In this document: positions 22,019 through 33,765 of the stretch, piece by piece | Position numbering within the stretch: position 1 is the stretch's first letter | How the letters are laid out: each line of letters opens with the position of its first letter | Origin: Chalara sp. BL73 | Taxonomy: Eukaryota > Ascomycota > Leotiomycetes > Helotiales | NCBI GenBank assembly: GCA_918026815.1 | Contig: CAKJVC010000196.1 | Location: 124,001 to 188,000 of the forward strand | DNA length: 64,000 bases | Direction of reading: 5' to 3' | Program-made: the position numbers and the translations under genes | The notes under the pieces: generated by a model | Database searches by the model: none | What the model was told of the DNA's origin: nothing | The model's input: the letters and a program-made list of their open reading frames with translations, nothing else

Positions 22019-24257
22019 TCAACAATTCGTGATCACATCGTTGGTGCATGTGCCAAACAGCAAGGTGGAGACCTTGGTGCTCTGGGTGCTGCCCAGCTTC
22101 ACGTCAACTATGGAGCGGCCGTTGCCGATGGCCCCGGGATTTATCACCGCTTGGAAGATGCTGTAGCTACCGATCGTCGTCTTTAGGGCCATGGTCGCTG
22201 ATGCTGTAGCAACTTTTGGCGCGAGCGTCAGGGCTTGAGGTGTAGGATGGTAGAGTTTTGTAGTCAGGGCCGTTCCTATTGGTGCAAGAGTGCTGAGGAC
22301 CTATGCGTCGTATTTGCTCGTTAGTAATTGAATCGGGAAGAGCAGGAAGGGTGGTTGAAAGCCCAACATACCGCGACTCGGATGATGAATTGTGGTCCCC
22401 CCGTCGGAGAGCTTCCCGATTTTCTGAAGCTTTGGGATGGAATCACAAAGAGGTTTGGATTGACTGGTGCGGTGTATGCACCGTTCATAACACTGATACC
22501 TGTGATACTTGGACTATTCAAGATGTTGTTGAAGGCGTAGTTGGTCACCGTCCCATATCCACGTTTAGTATATGATACTGTGGCTCTTATCAGTCACCAC
22601 TTCTCATCCAAAAAATAAGCAGTACATACCTCCTGCTTGACTAGTTTGAGGCCCTGTATTTCCTCCTCCAACGGTTGTATACTGGAACGACGCAGTAGCA
22701 GGTGGTGTATCAGACTTGAAGTTGGAAGTAATCTCTCCTAAAAAGCTGACGACGCCAGTTGATGATAGTTCAAGGTGGCTTTCCTTCATGGTCCATGTCC
22801 TTGGAATAATGACATTGGAGAGGACAACATCGCTGGGCACAGTGTTGAGCATTTTTTCGAACAGCGTGTAGCATTTATCCTGGAATGCCTGGGCTGAGGT
22901 CATGGTTTTGATGGTGGCGTTATTATCTGATTTGAACAGTCGCAGGTCCGATCGCGTCTTTTGTTGAAATGTAGAAGTTAGTATCATATGAAATAAGGGA
23001 ATGGTGGTCGGAATTGACTAAACAAACTATAGCTCAAGTAAACTTACAGTTTCATTGTGCCCAACAACCAGAGGCCCACCTCTCTTACCAGTGCCATTCA
23101 GGTATTCCAATACATTGGTATTATCGAAAACGTCGGTGGTGCTGTCAAATGTATCTCCTCCATCGAGGCTATCTACTTAGCATATTGCATATCCGAGGCA
23201 ATCTACGACTTACTTGTTTTCATTTATAACTGAAGGATCAACTGTCATTGAATTAGCCATTTTGATACATGGTTATCTACTGGCACTCTAGGGCATACCG
23301 ATCTCTGGAAAGTTCACGTGGTGCACAGCACCCAACGAATGACCGCATGCTCTATCGTCTCGAGTTAGTCCTACACTGCGTCACACATTCGCGAGCAGTA
23401 TCACTTACACGCTTGCGATAGCTTCGCTTTGATTGAAGCCAGCCTTGGCAAAAGTAGCAAGTGTGGAGGGCAAATCATCTTCGGGTTTGGGAACTCCAGT
23501 GGGGCCTGGACCAAGAGCATCCTTTCGGCCAACACGGAGTTTAATAAGTCGAGGCGTTGGATCACAGGAGATAAGAGAGTCAGCTAGTCCCTGAAACAAA
23601 GTCATTATCAATGATGATTTTGTGGCACTCCACTTACTAGTCCAATTATATCTGCCATTGATGTATATGCGCTGAAGAACTACACAGAGCATGAGTAGGC
23701 ACAAGGATATTGAGAGAGGGATTTATTTACGTTTGAAAACTGTGTTGCGTTAATATTGTACTTTGAGTGAGGGATTCATTTGACTTACAATACTGATTGT
23801 ATCATTGACAAAATGAAGGCCAGTATTCTCTGCTCGGTCGGATTCAAAGCCTATAGATGCATCAAGACCACTAATTTTGTCAATGGCCATTGTAATACCG
23901 CCGGAAGAAGTTTTCTGACCCAGTGCCGGCAGCGATATCCGCAGTAATTGCGTCGTGGAACACAATCCGCACCCATTCCGCTGCTGTCTGCTGACCGCTT
24001 TTCAAATAATACAGTCAGCTTTCTATCTAGGATCATACATATAGAGGAAGATGCTTAGGCAAGTCCACATACCTAGCTGGATTACCAGTTTGAAAAAACT
24101 TGCAGGGATTCACGGAAGTCTCAAGACCCTGAAACTCGAGCAGCAGTCGCTCCATGACCTCAAGTTTCTCGTACAAGGTGATGCCATTTGCGTCCACTGC
24201 CTGAGAGCTCGCGTGTTGGAGGAACGGTAACAGAATCAGAAGAATAGGGAACAACAT
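22019..24257 (-). CDS. Secreted heme peroxidase, fungal class II-like
   Basis: Plant/fungal-type heme peroxidase of 527 residues in 12 exons: 24073-24257, 23920-23997, 23789-23870, 23731-23739, 23638-23679, 23409-23590, 23299-23351, 23214-23229, 23048-23168, 22630-22957, 22372-22577 and 22019-22300. A signal peptide (MLFPILLILLPFLQHASSQA) indicates secretion. Distal Arg72 and His76 are in AAEWVRIVFHDA, followed by TGGLDASIGFESDRAEN; the proximal His197 is in ACGHSLGAVHHVNFPEI. The calcium/heme-side segment GGDTFDSTTDVFDNTNVLEY is intact. About 250 residues beyond the catalytic domain form an extension seen in ascomycete relatives. Exons of 9 and 16 nt are required to keep the family sequence. 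The substrate is unknown; there is no obvious lignin-type Trp or Mn-site evidence that I can assign. Neighbouring secretory genes may share a role. Confidence 0.9.
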
Positions 24258-26067
24258 CGTGACAGGATGGGGTCAGTGGTTGGGGTGTGTATTCGAGCCT
24301 GAATAAGCAAAATTCCATGAGTTATCGGGGAACATGAGCACTTTATGGGCTTGTCTCATTCCTTTGAGCCTGACCGCTCCCTTCTCGCAGTGGAGATTTG
24401 CAATGACTACTTTTGGTGTCGGCAGCTACCAAGATGCGTGTTGCCAGGAGCAAAGCCTATCAAAGCCATCATTGCCTTCATATTCTTCATTGGGAATGCC
24501 CTCATTAGTCCATACGACGCGAGCATGTCAAGGATCCAAGACAAATTCTGCTGATTGACTGAGAAGACCCAATATTCTGGGTGAGAATAAAGCTTATGGC
24601 GCCCTCAGACCACTAGACGTTGGATGGCCCACACATGGCAGGGTCCCGGAAGTGATCCGGATCCTTGGTATTTGCTCGTGTAACATGGGTAGCTTGCGCC
24701 ACTTCTTACTTCAGAGGTAATCATATCAATCCTTACTGGCTGCTCACCATGAAGGGGCCTGCTGATGACTTGAGATATAACTGTTACTGTACATGCTCCT
24801 TCAGATGAAGCGCTGGATTCGGTAGACGAGCCGGATCTGCACCATGCGGCTGAGAAAAAGGGCTACCCGAGCGGTCTTACCCGATCCGAGTAAACGGTCG
24901 TGGGGGCGGCTGCGGCGTGCTCTATCAAATCACATCTCCTGCCTGACAAGTTTACAACTTGATTCTGGTGATGATTGAAACCCAACTCGCAAGCTAAGCA
25001 GCTGCATTGTGCTCTTCGTATAGGACCGAACAAACTACAGTGGAGAACTCTACGTTCAAAGTGTGAATAATCCTCGAAGCACCAATAAGCGGACAGTATT
25101 TTCCCCCTAGCAACCGAGAAGCACAGACGACCCACTGTGGTCTGTTTAAAGCCTATACAAATGCTGAAGCGTCAGGCTGGAGGGAGGCAACACAAGTCTG
25201 AATGTGTCAACGGTCAAAGTTTGCCTGGTATGGTCCACGAGTTCATCACCGCCAGCCAAGCCATCCTTGCCCAAATAGCTCGGGTATTAGGAAAAGGCAA
25301 GAGTGCTTACATGCCTAGGCCGCTTACCTCAGACTTCAGCTCGATCGAACTACCCTTACTCTGCTTTTCGAGGTTATCACCACGCTCACGGCCAAAACAT
25401 GGGAAGGGTATAGCCCAAGGAAAATAAATATCATTGATCACATAAGTCCTTACGATGCGCCTCTCGAGGCATTATTTGACCTGGTAGGTGACATCCTAAA
25501 GCCTGCCAGCAATATTGTGGTGTGAGGAACTGTTCGAGTCAAGGAAAACATTCTCGAGGGGTACAAGATGCATGAGATTTAAACAGGATCTGGCTACTAT
25601 TTCTTATCCCTTACTTGACCGACTTTTTTTTTTCCCTTTGAAATAACTTAGAGCTTTCATTGGTCTCTTTGGAAGGCAGAAATTCATTCGGTCATTCATA
25701 TATTTTTGTGGCTTTCATCACACATAGCCTCATAGAGCATCTCAGCAACGCACGATGCACATGTGTATAGCTGGTCAATTTGATAACCGACAATAGAAAC
25801 CGGTATTATGAGGTGGAAGTTGACAGACTTTGTGACAGCTCCAGCATCATATTAAAAACACTTTCCACTAAATTCTGGTGAACAGTATAAGAAGTCTTCA
25901 TATTCATTGGTATATCCTCACCCATATCCCCATCAACACATGAATCATTCTTCATCAAACTATACATCAATATCACCCCTCTACGCATGAGTCATATCAA
26001 GAAAAAGAACTATCCTCTCACATGAACCCACCCCAACCCCTTCCAACTCTATCTCTCACACACAAGC
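24258..26067. other. Intergenic, no gene recognised
   Basis: About 1.8 kb between the peroxidase start and the 3' end of the BIM1-like gene. Several 60-96 codon frames on both strands lack resemblance and splice support. Nothing else seen. Confidence 0.5.
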
Positions 26068-27131
26068 CTACTTAGCAACAGCAGTGTCGCCAGACTTGAA
26101 GCTTGCAGCATCACCCTTCATCATCTCTGGTGCGGCGAAGCCGGTCTCGGCATCCTTCTTCGCGGCGCGCTTCTTTCTCAAAACGAAGAAAGCACCGGCG
26201 GCAATAAAAGCAGCACCAGCGATGGCAGCAATAGCGATTCCGGCCTTGGCTCCACCGCTAAGTCCACCGCCAGAGCTAGACTTCTCTGCGGCAGGTGCTG
26301 CGGAGTTCCCTGCCGAAGCGTTGGCTGTGTTGGCTGGAGTGGTAGAGGATGTGGTTGCACTGCTTGGCTCAGCTTCCTCGAACTCGGCGGAGGTAACGTT
26401 GAAGCATGGGATTTGAGTGGTGAAGAGAGCTGCTTCGACGAAGGTCTGTAGTGGTGTTAGTACTTAAGCTTTGAGGCGAGCGGGGTGCTAGACTTACGAT
26501 ATCAGCACAGGCGAAGAATGACTCGTTCTTGTTGCTGTCGTTGGCCCAGTACTCGAGCTGAATGGTGGCATTGGAACCAGCAGTCACAGAGCTTGGTGAT
26601 GCCGGGATACCGTAGCATTGGTGACCTGGCTCAATTTCGGAAACATTGCCCTTGATGCCACTGAATTCCGCTTGGGTGGTTGGGTCTATCGATCGTTAGT
26701 TGAGAACGTTTCTAGGAGATTGGAGTACTTACTGTTGCCGTAAGCGATGCGAAGGGCAATATTATATGCTTCATCGGCGATCGAGAAAGAAACTGCACCG
26801 GCAGCTTTGATCTATCAGCTTTACTGTCATCAATAACTGTCTAGACAGAACTTACAACCAAGTGGGAATGTAGTACGGTTTCCAACACCATAACTACTTC
26901 CGCAAGGACCGATGTTGTCTTGAGACTCGCTCCATGGTCGATCGCTTGGCCACAAAAAGGCAACTGGTCCCATTACAGTACCTTGCGCGCTGCAGTAACA
27001 TAAGAATGAGTCCTCAAAATACCTTTACATAGGCATAGAAATACGTACGTTGCTCCATGAGCATCAGCAGCAAGTGCCAGCCCGGGCAGGATCGACAAGG
27101 CGATAAGCGATGATGCGGCTTTGCTCAACAT
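26068..27131 (-). CDS. BIM1/X325-like copper protein with membrane anchor
   Basis: Member of the LPMO-like X325 group (copper acquisition factor BIM1-like domain). Exons 27049-27131, 26856-26989, 26733-26804, 26498-26685 and 26068-26445 give 284 residues. After a signal peptide ending LALAADA the mature chain would begin at His25 (HGATAQG), the N-terminal His that forms a copper histidine brace; a second candidate His118 is in EPGHQCYG. Family blocks are MGPVAFLWPSDRPW, NIGPCGSSYGVGNRTTFPL, AYNIALRIAYGNNPT, IQLEYWANDSN and FACADITFVEA. A Ser/Thr/Ala linker leads to a membrane span at about 226-248 (AGIAIAAIAGAAFIAAGAFF) and a basic cytosolic tail (RKKRAAKKDAE). Related proteins act in copper binding or uptake at the cell surface rather than polysaccharide cleavage. 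The second intron boundary was chosen to give FPLGSAGAVSFS. Confidence 0.87.
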
Positions 27132-29211
27132 GGTGATAGTGGTACGAGCTTTTTTCGAAGTTGAGATTACCAGAATCGCAGGTAAGGGAGCAAATCAACT
27201 GCTATATTGTGTTTTAGCAACGGCGGATAGGAAGCGAACACAAACGATATTGACAGCGGCTTCAGCCAGAGATATATGCATGCGGTGAGACTGGAAGACC
27301 AGATCTAAAGGGCATTGGTTGGTTGCCCAGCCGTACCACAGTCTCTTAGCCAGCTTGGTATTGCGGAATCACGCGAGAGTGTCTTTATTGATTGTTGATG
27401 AGCCGGCCTCTCGGCTTTAGCTTGGTATACCACCGGCATGATTTGTGCCTGTTCATTGGCGAGTGTCTCCTACTAGGTTTTGGAGCACACCACTTGGCTG
27501 GATACGAAGGCAAGTTTTTCTGAGATGGTCTAACTAGATCCCGAGGTCGCTGTGTCCGAAGAGTCATCTCAATCCTCGTGCTCGAGGGTTCTTGACACTT
27601 GAGGATGGTGGCTTCACCCATGACCGAAGGCATTCTAGACGAGTTCGGAGAGCACCCTCTACAAGGAAAGAGACCAAGCCGACGAATCTCTCTTCCTCGT
27701 TTCGAAATCTAATCTTATCAGATCCATCAGATCATTCTTTTCCTGCTTAAATTTCTCGTCATCTGCAGGCCCCCTGGCACTTGACATCCCTGGATTGTGT
27801 GCTTGGAGCCCCTAGAAAAGGCACCCGGCCAGATTTTGACCTCCAATGCTCTTAAGGAGCTGCCCCAATGGACTAGCACTAGAACTCTACAATTGGAGAT
27901 TCTGAGCAAGCCGAAGCGTGAGCTTCATGCTACAGTCACAGCAATGCCTGCAAAGGGTAGATTGCTCCACTTCACTAGAACTGGCTAAAATGGTACGCAC
28001 AGGGCGTAAAGGTGGCACATAGCGAGCTGTTGGTTCAGAAGTGGCGCTGGTGAGCTGTATCTGTGCCATGATGTTATGATAGCGAAGTGTTACAAAGCCT
28101 GCAAATACAAGTCTTCTTAATGATATCGCATATGAGAGCCAACAGAGCTGCCGCGCCCGAGCCCCTCCATTCGTTGCCGTACTATGAATTAAAGCTTTTG
28201 AGAGGAACGGAACTCACTTTTACAGCCCTTTTACCCTCAACACCGATTACGCTTCTTGGCAGGTTGTCCCCGCTCTGAGCTCATTTATCAGATCAATCTA
28301 GTTGTCTTGGCTGACCACCTCCAGCCCAAACCCCTTGCTAGCGCGGAGAAAAATCTTATCTTTTTGATCTGATAAGATCCTTCGACGGTGAGTTCCTTGC
28401 TTCCGCAAACCAACTTCTCTCTCCCACGGTTACAGCCAGTCCTGTACAAGGAATACGAGTGGCAGCCACTGCAGCCAAGTGGACTGATCATATATCGATT
28501 ACGGTAAGTCGAGCAGCGGATGTCTCGGTTACCATCTTTCCCGCCAATGGATACCCATAATGAGGTGCCTTTGTGATACAACCTAGTAGGTGCTGGTTGG
28601 CATCTTGGCCAGCAGGTTTCCTTGGCTGTACCCCAATAGCGCCAGTGAAAACGGCAGTTACGAGCACAATCTGGCGTCCCAGTAAGTATAGTTGTGAGGA
28701 TGCCAAAGCAGTCTTGACACTTTCGTGCCAAAGTCGTACATGAGAAGAACCACTAGGCAGCACACGAGTGTTCATCTTTCTACGGCGTATATGTGGTGGG
28801 AAGTGGTGGCCCTATTATGGACCTCCACACGGCCATTTCCCGCTTTGTCCACTTCGGAGTGAGTTGACCAGGGGTGACCCGATCCCAGTTTCCAACAATC
28901 TAATCAGATCAAGGGAAGTCCCACTGTTACAAGTTTGTACGTCTTGGTATTGAACTCTCCAACTCGCAGCGGCTCAGCACTTAACGAGGAGATCCAAAAA
29001 GGGCCATGTCCTTGGACCGCGACCTCCGGTACCGCCTGGTGGCGCGTTGTCGTTTTGCCCAGACAACTGGGTAAATTACACATGAGTCTGGGAAACATAT
29101 AACGTGCCTCGTTGTACCTGCATTCGCATCCAGCTCCAAGTTCTCTCGCCCACTTCTCTGAACTATCATTCAACCACCTCTCAATTACATTCGTTTAGAA
29201 CGTTAATCAAC
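27132..29211. other. Intergenic, no gene recognised
   Basis: About 2.1 kb between two divergent secretory genes. Frames up to 147 codons on the minus strand (28288-28731) have no family resemblance. An 8-bp inverted repeat ATCTTATC/GATAAGAT with a 10-base spacer lies at 28353-28378, giving two opposed GATA-factor-type motifs. A CT-rich leader precedes the gene at 29212. Confidence 0.5.
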
Positions 29212-30036
29212 ATGATTGCTCAGTACATTATCGCTGGCGCCGCCCTTTTCAGCTTGGCTTCTGCCGCTGCCACCCCAATTGAAGAGGACTGGACCTTAAC
29301 CCTTTTGAAGCGACAGGAACCTGGAACCCCTTTGTACGCCTGCCACGAGGATTGCGGTATATTTCTCTTACGCTTCTCCATGTGATGAGCATACTAACAT
29401 ATGTATAGGTAATTCTATCACCCTTAGCCGAACCTCAAACTACTGTGCAAACCCAGACTTCCTCAGCCAGTATCAATCATGTCTTGAGTGCGCTGGGCCA
29501 AATAATTTCAACATCTGGCGATACTATGGCGGGACTCTCACTACCGCCGGATCTGCATGTGGACTTTCGACCACCCCATTGTCTGGTAGTGCTAGCAGCT
29601 CCAGCGTATCTACCACAGCGCCAACCTCTACAAGCACCATTAATGAGCCCCCTGCCGAGGTTACCACATCCTCAAGCTCGTCCGGGGTGGGGGCGAGCAG
29701 CACTGCTGAGTCAACTGCCGAAGGTCCCTCTTCAACTGAGGCATCATCTTCGACTTCAGGGTCCAGCAGCACGCCTACTGAGACATCGGTTAGTGAGTCG
29801 ACCTCCTCGCCTGCGGAATCTGTCACTGTCACTCCAACTCCAACCTATCCTGGGGTTGCTCTGCCAACTGGACACACCAACACCACCACTTCTGTGGGTG
29901 TTCCTTCTTTCCTAACCTCAAACAAGCTAACATTTCCCAGACTTCAGCTGAATTCACTGGCGCAGCAAGCAATGGTCGTGGTCACATTGTTGGAGGGCTA
30001 AGCCTTGTAGCCGCAGCACTGGCATTCGTTTTTTAA
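29212..30036 (+). CDS. Secreted Cys/Ser-Thr-rich protein, probable GPI anchor
   Basis: Exons 29212-29356, 29409-29893 and 29941-30036 give 241 residues. Order: signal peptide (MIAQYIIAGAALFSLASAAA), a possible LKR processing site, a compact Cys-containing head of about 80 residues (YACHEDCG, SNYCANPDFLSQYQSCLECA, NFNIWRYYGGTL, SACGLSTT), a long Ser/Thr stalk, and a C-terminal hydrophobic tail (HIVGGLSLVAAALAFVF) after a small-residue segment (EFTGAASNG) that suits GPI attachment. The second intron (29894-29940) is needed to reach this tail; otherwise a frame without an anchor ends at 30001. I recall similar uncharacterised heads in other filamentous ascomycetes, but no function is known. A cell-wall or surface role is inferred from layout. 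Confidence 0.82.
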
Positions 30037-31031
30037 GCGCGAAATATTGAAAGCAGGATATGAGTCGTAATGTATATATACTTCAATCGGTGATGCTGGG
30101 AGCTTGGGCCTTTAATTTAATGCCAAAAGATAATGAGAGTGGGCAAAAGTCAGACCAGAGAAAAACAATGTCAGCTGTGTATAGAATCCAACCTTGTGTT
30201 TTTCTAAGACCAATTATATCAGTATAATTGGATCAAACGTGCAGTAGATATTAAGTTCTTAACCGGCAATCTAACAAATTGATGTAGCAAGGAATGCAGG
30301 GAGGAGCAATGATGTGGTGCTGATAGGGCAAGCCTGAATGATCGTCTATAGACAGACAACATTATTGACGACTCGATGAGTAGGACCGCCAAATTCAATA
30401 CGCTCCGATTCAGTTTAGTGCGTTTTGTTAAATTCACAAAAAAGAGAAGGCATTGATAAAGAGCCAGGACAGCTCAGGCATTTCCAAGCATAGGTAGAAC
30501 CAAGCCGCTGAGCGAGATTAGTGACGATCCATTTTACACCGTTATACGTACTGGTGCAGAGTTTTGCACCGGTGACTTCTTTCTCAGACTTCGGATATTT
30601 ATATATATTAAACATCGAAGTTGCAGCATTGAGAGTGACTGGTGTTGTGGGGCAAGAGACACCTGCAATGATTGGCTAAGATTACAACTCCAACCCTGTC
30701 AAAGGGAAAAGTCATCCTGCAAGTCACCTGCGAAAGGCGGTCAAGGCGAGATCCAATTGTTTCCGCTGTCCGTCCAATGAGCGGCGCAGAAGCTGGAAGA
30801 TGGAGTCTTCCGATGAAGATAATAATCCATTCGACTATCTACACGAGTGTGGAGTCCTAACACAGGTTAGTGTCCCGGCAGAATGTCAGCTTCGTCAAGT
30901 TCTGGAGCTCTCCTTAGCTGCCTTCACCAAGCTATCCTTGTATCTCCCTATCGCTTTCTCTTGGGTATAATACTGAGTTTCTGAAAATACTGGCTATTTA
31001 GGAAGATATTGATCGCGAAGTGGAAGCTAGG
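30037..31031. other. Intergenic, LST8 upstream region
   Basis: About 1 kb between the GPI-type gene and LST8. Only frames of 60-72 codons. The last 200 bases are probably the LST8 promoter and leader. Nothing specific seen. Confidence 0.5.
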
Positions 31032-32254
31032 ATGTCGGTCATTCTTTGCACTGGTAAGCGTTTTCTCAACGTCAATCCACCGAGCAGAAGTATCGCCCCG
31101 CCATGTATTGAGACACTTTTGGGACAATCAGACTAACAGAGCAACTCCTGAGAATAGCTGGCTATGATCATACCATTCGGTAAGCGTGTATTCAATCGCG
31201 CCTTTGCAATTTCCATTGTTGACAAAATACTAGTTTCTGGGAGGCTTTATCTGGCATATGTTCCCGGACTATCCAACACCCTGACTCGCAAGTGAATCGA
31301 CTCTGCATATCTCCAGACAAACGCTATCTTGCCGCTGCAGGCAACCGTTCTGTGAAGCTCTACGATATCAAGTCGACCAACCCCAATCCGGTCCTAACCT
31401 TTGAAGGTCATACAAGCAATATCACAGGTGTCGCATTTCACTGCGAAGGCAAATGGATGGTCACAAGCTCTGAAGATGGCACTGTTAAGATCTGGGAGAC
31501 TCGCAGCGGTACTGTCCAGCGAAGCTATTCTCATGGAACGGCCGTGAATGACGTCGTTATTCACCCGAATCAAGGCGAGATTATCAGTTGTGACCGAGGT
31601 GGAAGCGTGCGAATTTGGGACTTGGCTGAGAATAATTGTTCGCATCAGCTGATTCCAGAGGAAGATATCTCTGTTGCAAGTGTTACAGTCGCAAGTGATG
31701 GCTCCACACTCTGCGCCGGCACGAATTCTGTATGCCGCCCCTCAATATCAGTCTGGGCTGCAGCTAATGGCCTCGTAGGGTAATGTCTTCGTGTGGCATC
31801 TAGTTCAGTATCAAGACAAAACGACGCTCATTCCAGTGACTCACTTCAAGGCACATGGGGAACACATTACCCGCGTTCTGCTTTCCCCAGATGTCAAAAA
31901 ACTTGCAACGTGCAGCGCTGATCACACAGCCAAGATATGGGAGGTTAAGGATCTAGCCACTATGTTACCAAAGCAAGGCGAGTCTGCCCCACAATCAACA
32001 CCATTTACTCTTGAGAGCACTCTTGGTGGCCATCAGCGTTGGGTATGGGACTGCGCTTTTAGTGCTGACTCTGCCTACCTGGTCACTGCTTGCTCTGATC
32101 ACTATGCCCGCTTGTGGGAGCTGGCGAGCGAGTCGATCATTCGTCAGTATAACGGTCATCATCGAGGTAAGAATCTGATTTTAGGCTCATTACTGTAGCT
32201 AATAATATAGGGCTCGTCTGCGTCGCTCTTAACGATTACTCTGAATCTCGCTAG
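31032..32254 (+). CDS. LST8: TOR complex WD40 subunit LST8
   Basis: Seven-bladed WD40 propeller that binds and stabilises the TOR kinase domain in TORC1 and TORC2. Exons 31032-31053, 31158-31179, 31234-31729, 31779-32166 and 32211-32254 give 323 residues. The start MSVILCTAGYDHTIRFWEAL is diagnostic of LST8. Repeats with GH...WD/WE spacing follow: HPDSQVNRLCISPD, TFEGHTSNITGVAFH with TVKIWETR, SVRIWDLAE, VFVWHLVQ, HTAKIWEVKD, LGGHQRWVWDCAFS and YARLWELASE, ending NGHHRGLVCVALND. Exons 1 and 2 are both 22 nt. The third intron (31730-31778) removes a frameshift and restores TNSGNVFVWH. Identity is firm. Confidence 0.95.
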
Positions 32255-33765
32255 TCGCGTGAGTATCGGGACATCATGTATGGATGGTGGCGTTATTGGC
32301 TGGTATTGGGGTTAGAGCATGGCGTTCTGGTCGGCTGAAAATCAACATGGTGTCTGGCGCATATACCATAGCTCCTTGCATTTGTGAAAGGCTTCATAAG
32401 AGGTACCTGTTCTAGGATCTAATTCTATACGTTAGTGCGTCGTCTAGAAAATTAGTTCTATAAGCTGTGTTTGTTGTTGTGTATTCTCATTCATTGTTAA
32501 AGAATATTCTACCTCCTAGCAGCTGATAGATTAGATCTGAGTAATGGGGAAATGTGGTCGTCGGCCAGAGCCTCAACCCTCTCAAACTTCCTAATAGTAA
32601 GCTTTCAACTTGTACCCTACTACTCTTATGTAAATCGCCAATGCATTCCCGCACCAGGGTAGAATCCTTTCCACTGGCAGGCAGATTTAGAAAAATACAT
32701 AGTCTAAATGAACCGCGCAATTCTCACCCCCAATAATATTAAAGTCAAGGTAATCCTCTATTCCGCGTAAGATAACATAAATGTTGTGTTATCAGGGGAA
32801 ACCACTCACTTTTCGGACGAAACTGATGCGAGTCCGAGATAAATAGTACCTAGAATATGGATACCTTGGATGAGTTCACCCTCTCCTGCAATCGCCGATG
32901 AGTATCCAAGGTCAACATCTTCCTGCTGTCCGTCTAATGTAAGTACTGTATGCCGTTCTAAAGAGACTCATTTCATAGTATATACAATGGTTCTTCTGCA
33001 AATGATGGAGAACGGGTGAGAGTACGGGCGAGAGCGTGTACAGAACCTGCCCTCCATAGGTTGATATATGGAGACAGCTGCTTTATCACGAAATATTCTT
33101 AACACTTTGCGATTCCTAAAATCGCGTCATGGAAAACATCATTAATTGCGAAATCAGGATTGAATGAATGTCATGGAGATACCACAAGTAAACAGTAGCG
33201 GCCTACGGAAACATAATGTAATCCTGCTTATACAAGTTGACGGGCATTTTGTAGTGCAAAATGGCCCGACAGCATTATGCTGAAAATGTGTCATGATGAT
33301 TGGCCCAGAAATGAAGAGGTTGGATTTTGCTGTACTATTCGGGACACTTTCTTCCTAATCGGGACTACAAAATCCAACCTCCTCATTTATCTTGCGCCAA
33401 CAAGTTCAGAGCGGGTGCCTCACGGTGGAGTCTGCCAAACAAGCTTTCTGCCGGTCCGTCCCGTGCTAAGCGAAGGGGCTCTTCTCTGTCCGCCTCCTCC
33501 CAGCCAATCAGAACGTTCAGCTAATTTTTGTCCTTAGCATCAACAAGTAGATCAAGAAGCTGGCCAAAACCGTTCCTTCTTATCCGTTCTCTCACCTTTC
33601 ATTTCTAAACCGAAATTATATACGACAGGCTCATCACAACACATCAGCAAGGCACAGCAGCTGAGGGGTTGTACTTCTTCTTTCCTTCTTTTTTGATTTT
33701 GTTTCCCTATACATAGCAAGATCCTATCCAAAACACAAAATCTGCTCCAAAGCTTCACGTCCGCC
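32255..33765. other. Intergenic, no gene recognised
   Basis: About 1.5 kb between LST8 and the coiled-coil orphan. It contains the imperfect inverted repeat described at 33309-33388. The short open frames have no resemblance. The last 200 bases are T/C-rich and probably leader. Confidence 0.5.
33309..33388. repeat. Inverted repeat, 21-bp arms with 38-nt spacer
   Basis: Left arm 33309-33329 and right arm 33368-33388 are complementary at 20 of 21 positions (the mismatch is AAG versus AGG inside ATGA-GAGGTTGG). The spacer contains two related words TTCGGGAC and ATCGGGAC. A transcript would fold as a long hairpin. It lies about 380 bases upstream of the coiled-coil orphan start codon. Confidence 0.85.

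Noticed and set aside
28288..28731. 147-codon minus-strand frame in the 2-kb spacer
   Set aside because: Composition and lack of resemblance suggest chance; no neighbouring exon found.
29445..29915. 156-codon plus-strand frame
   Set aside because: Shadow of the Ser/Thr-rich stalk of the gene at 29212; Leu/Pro-rich because Ser codons are read out of frame.
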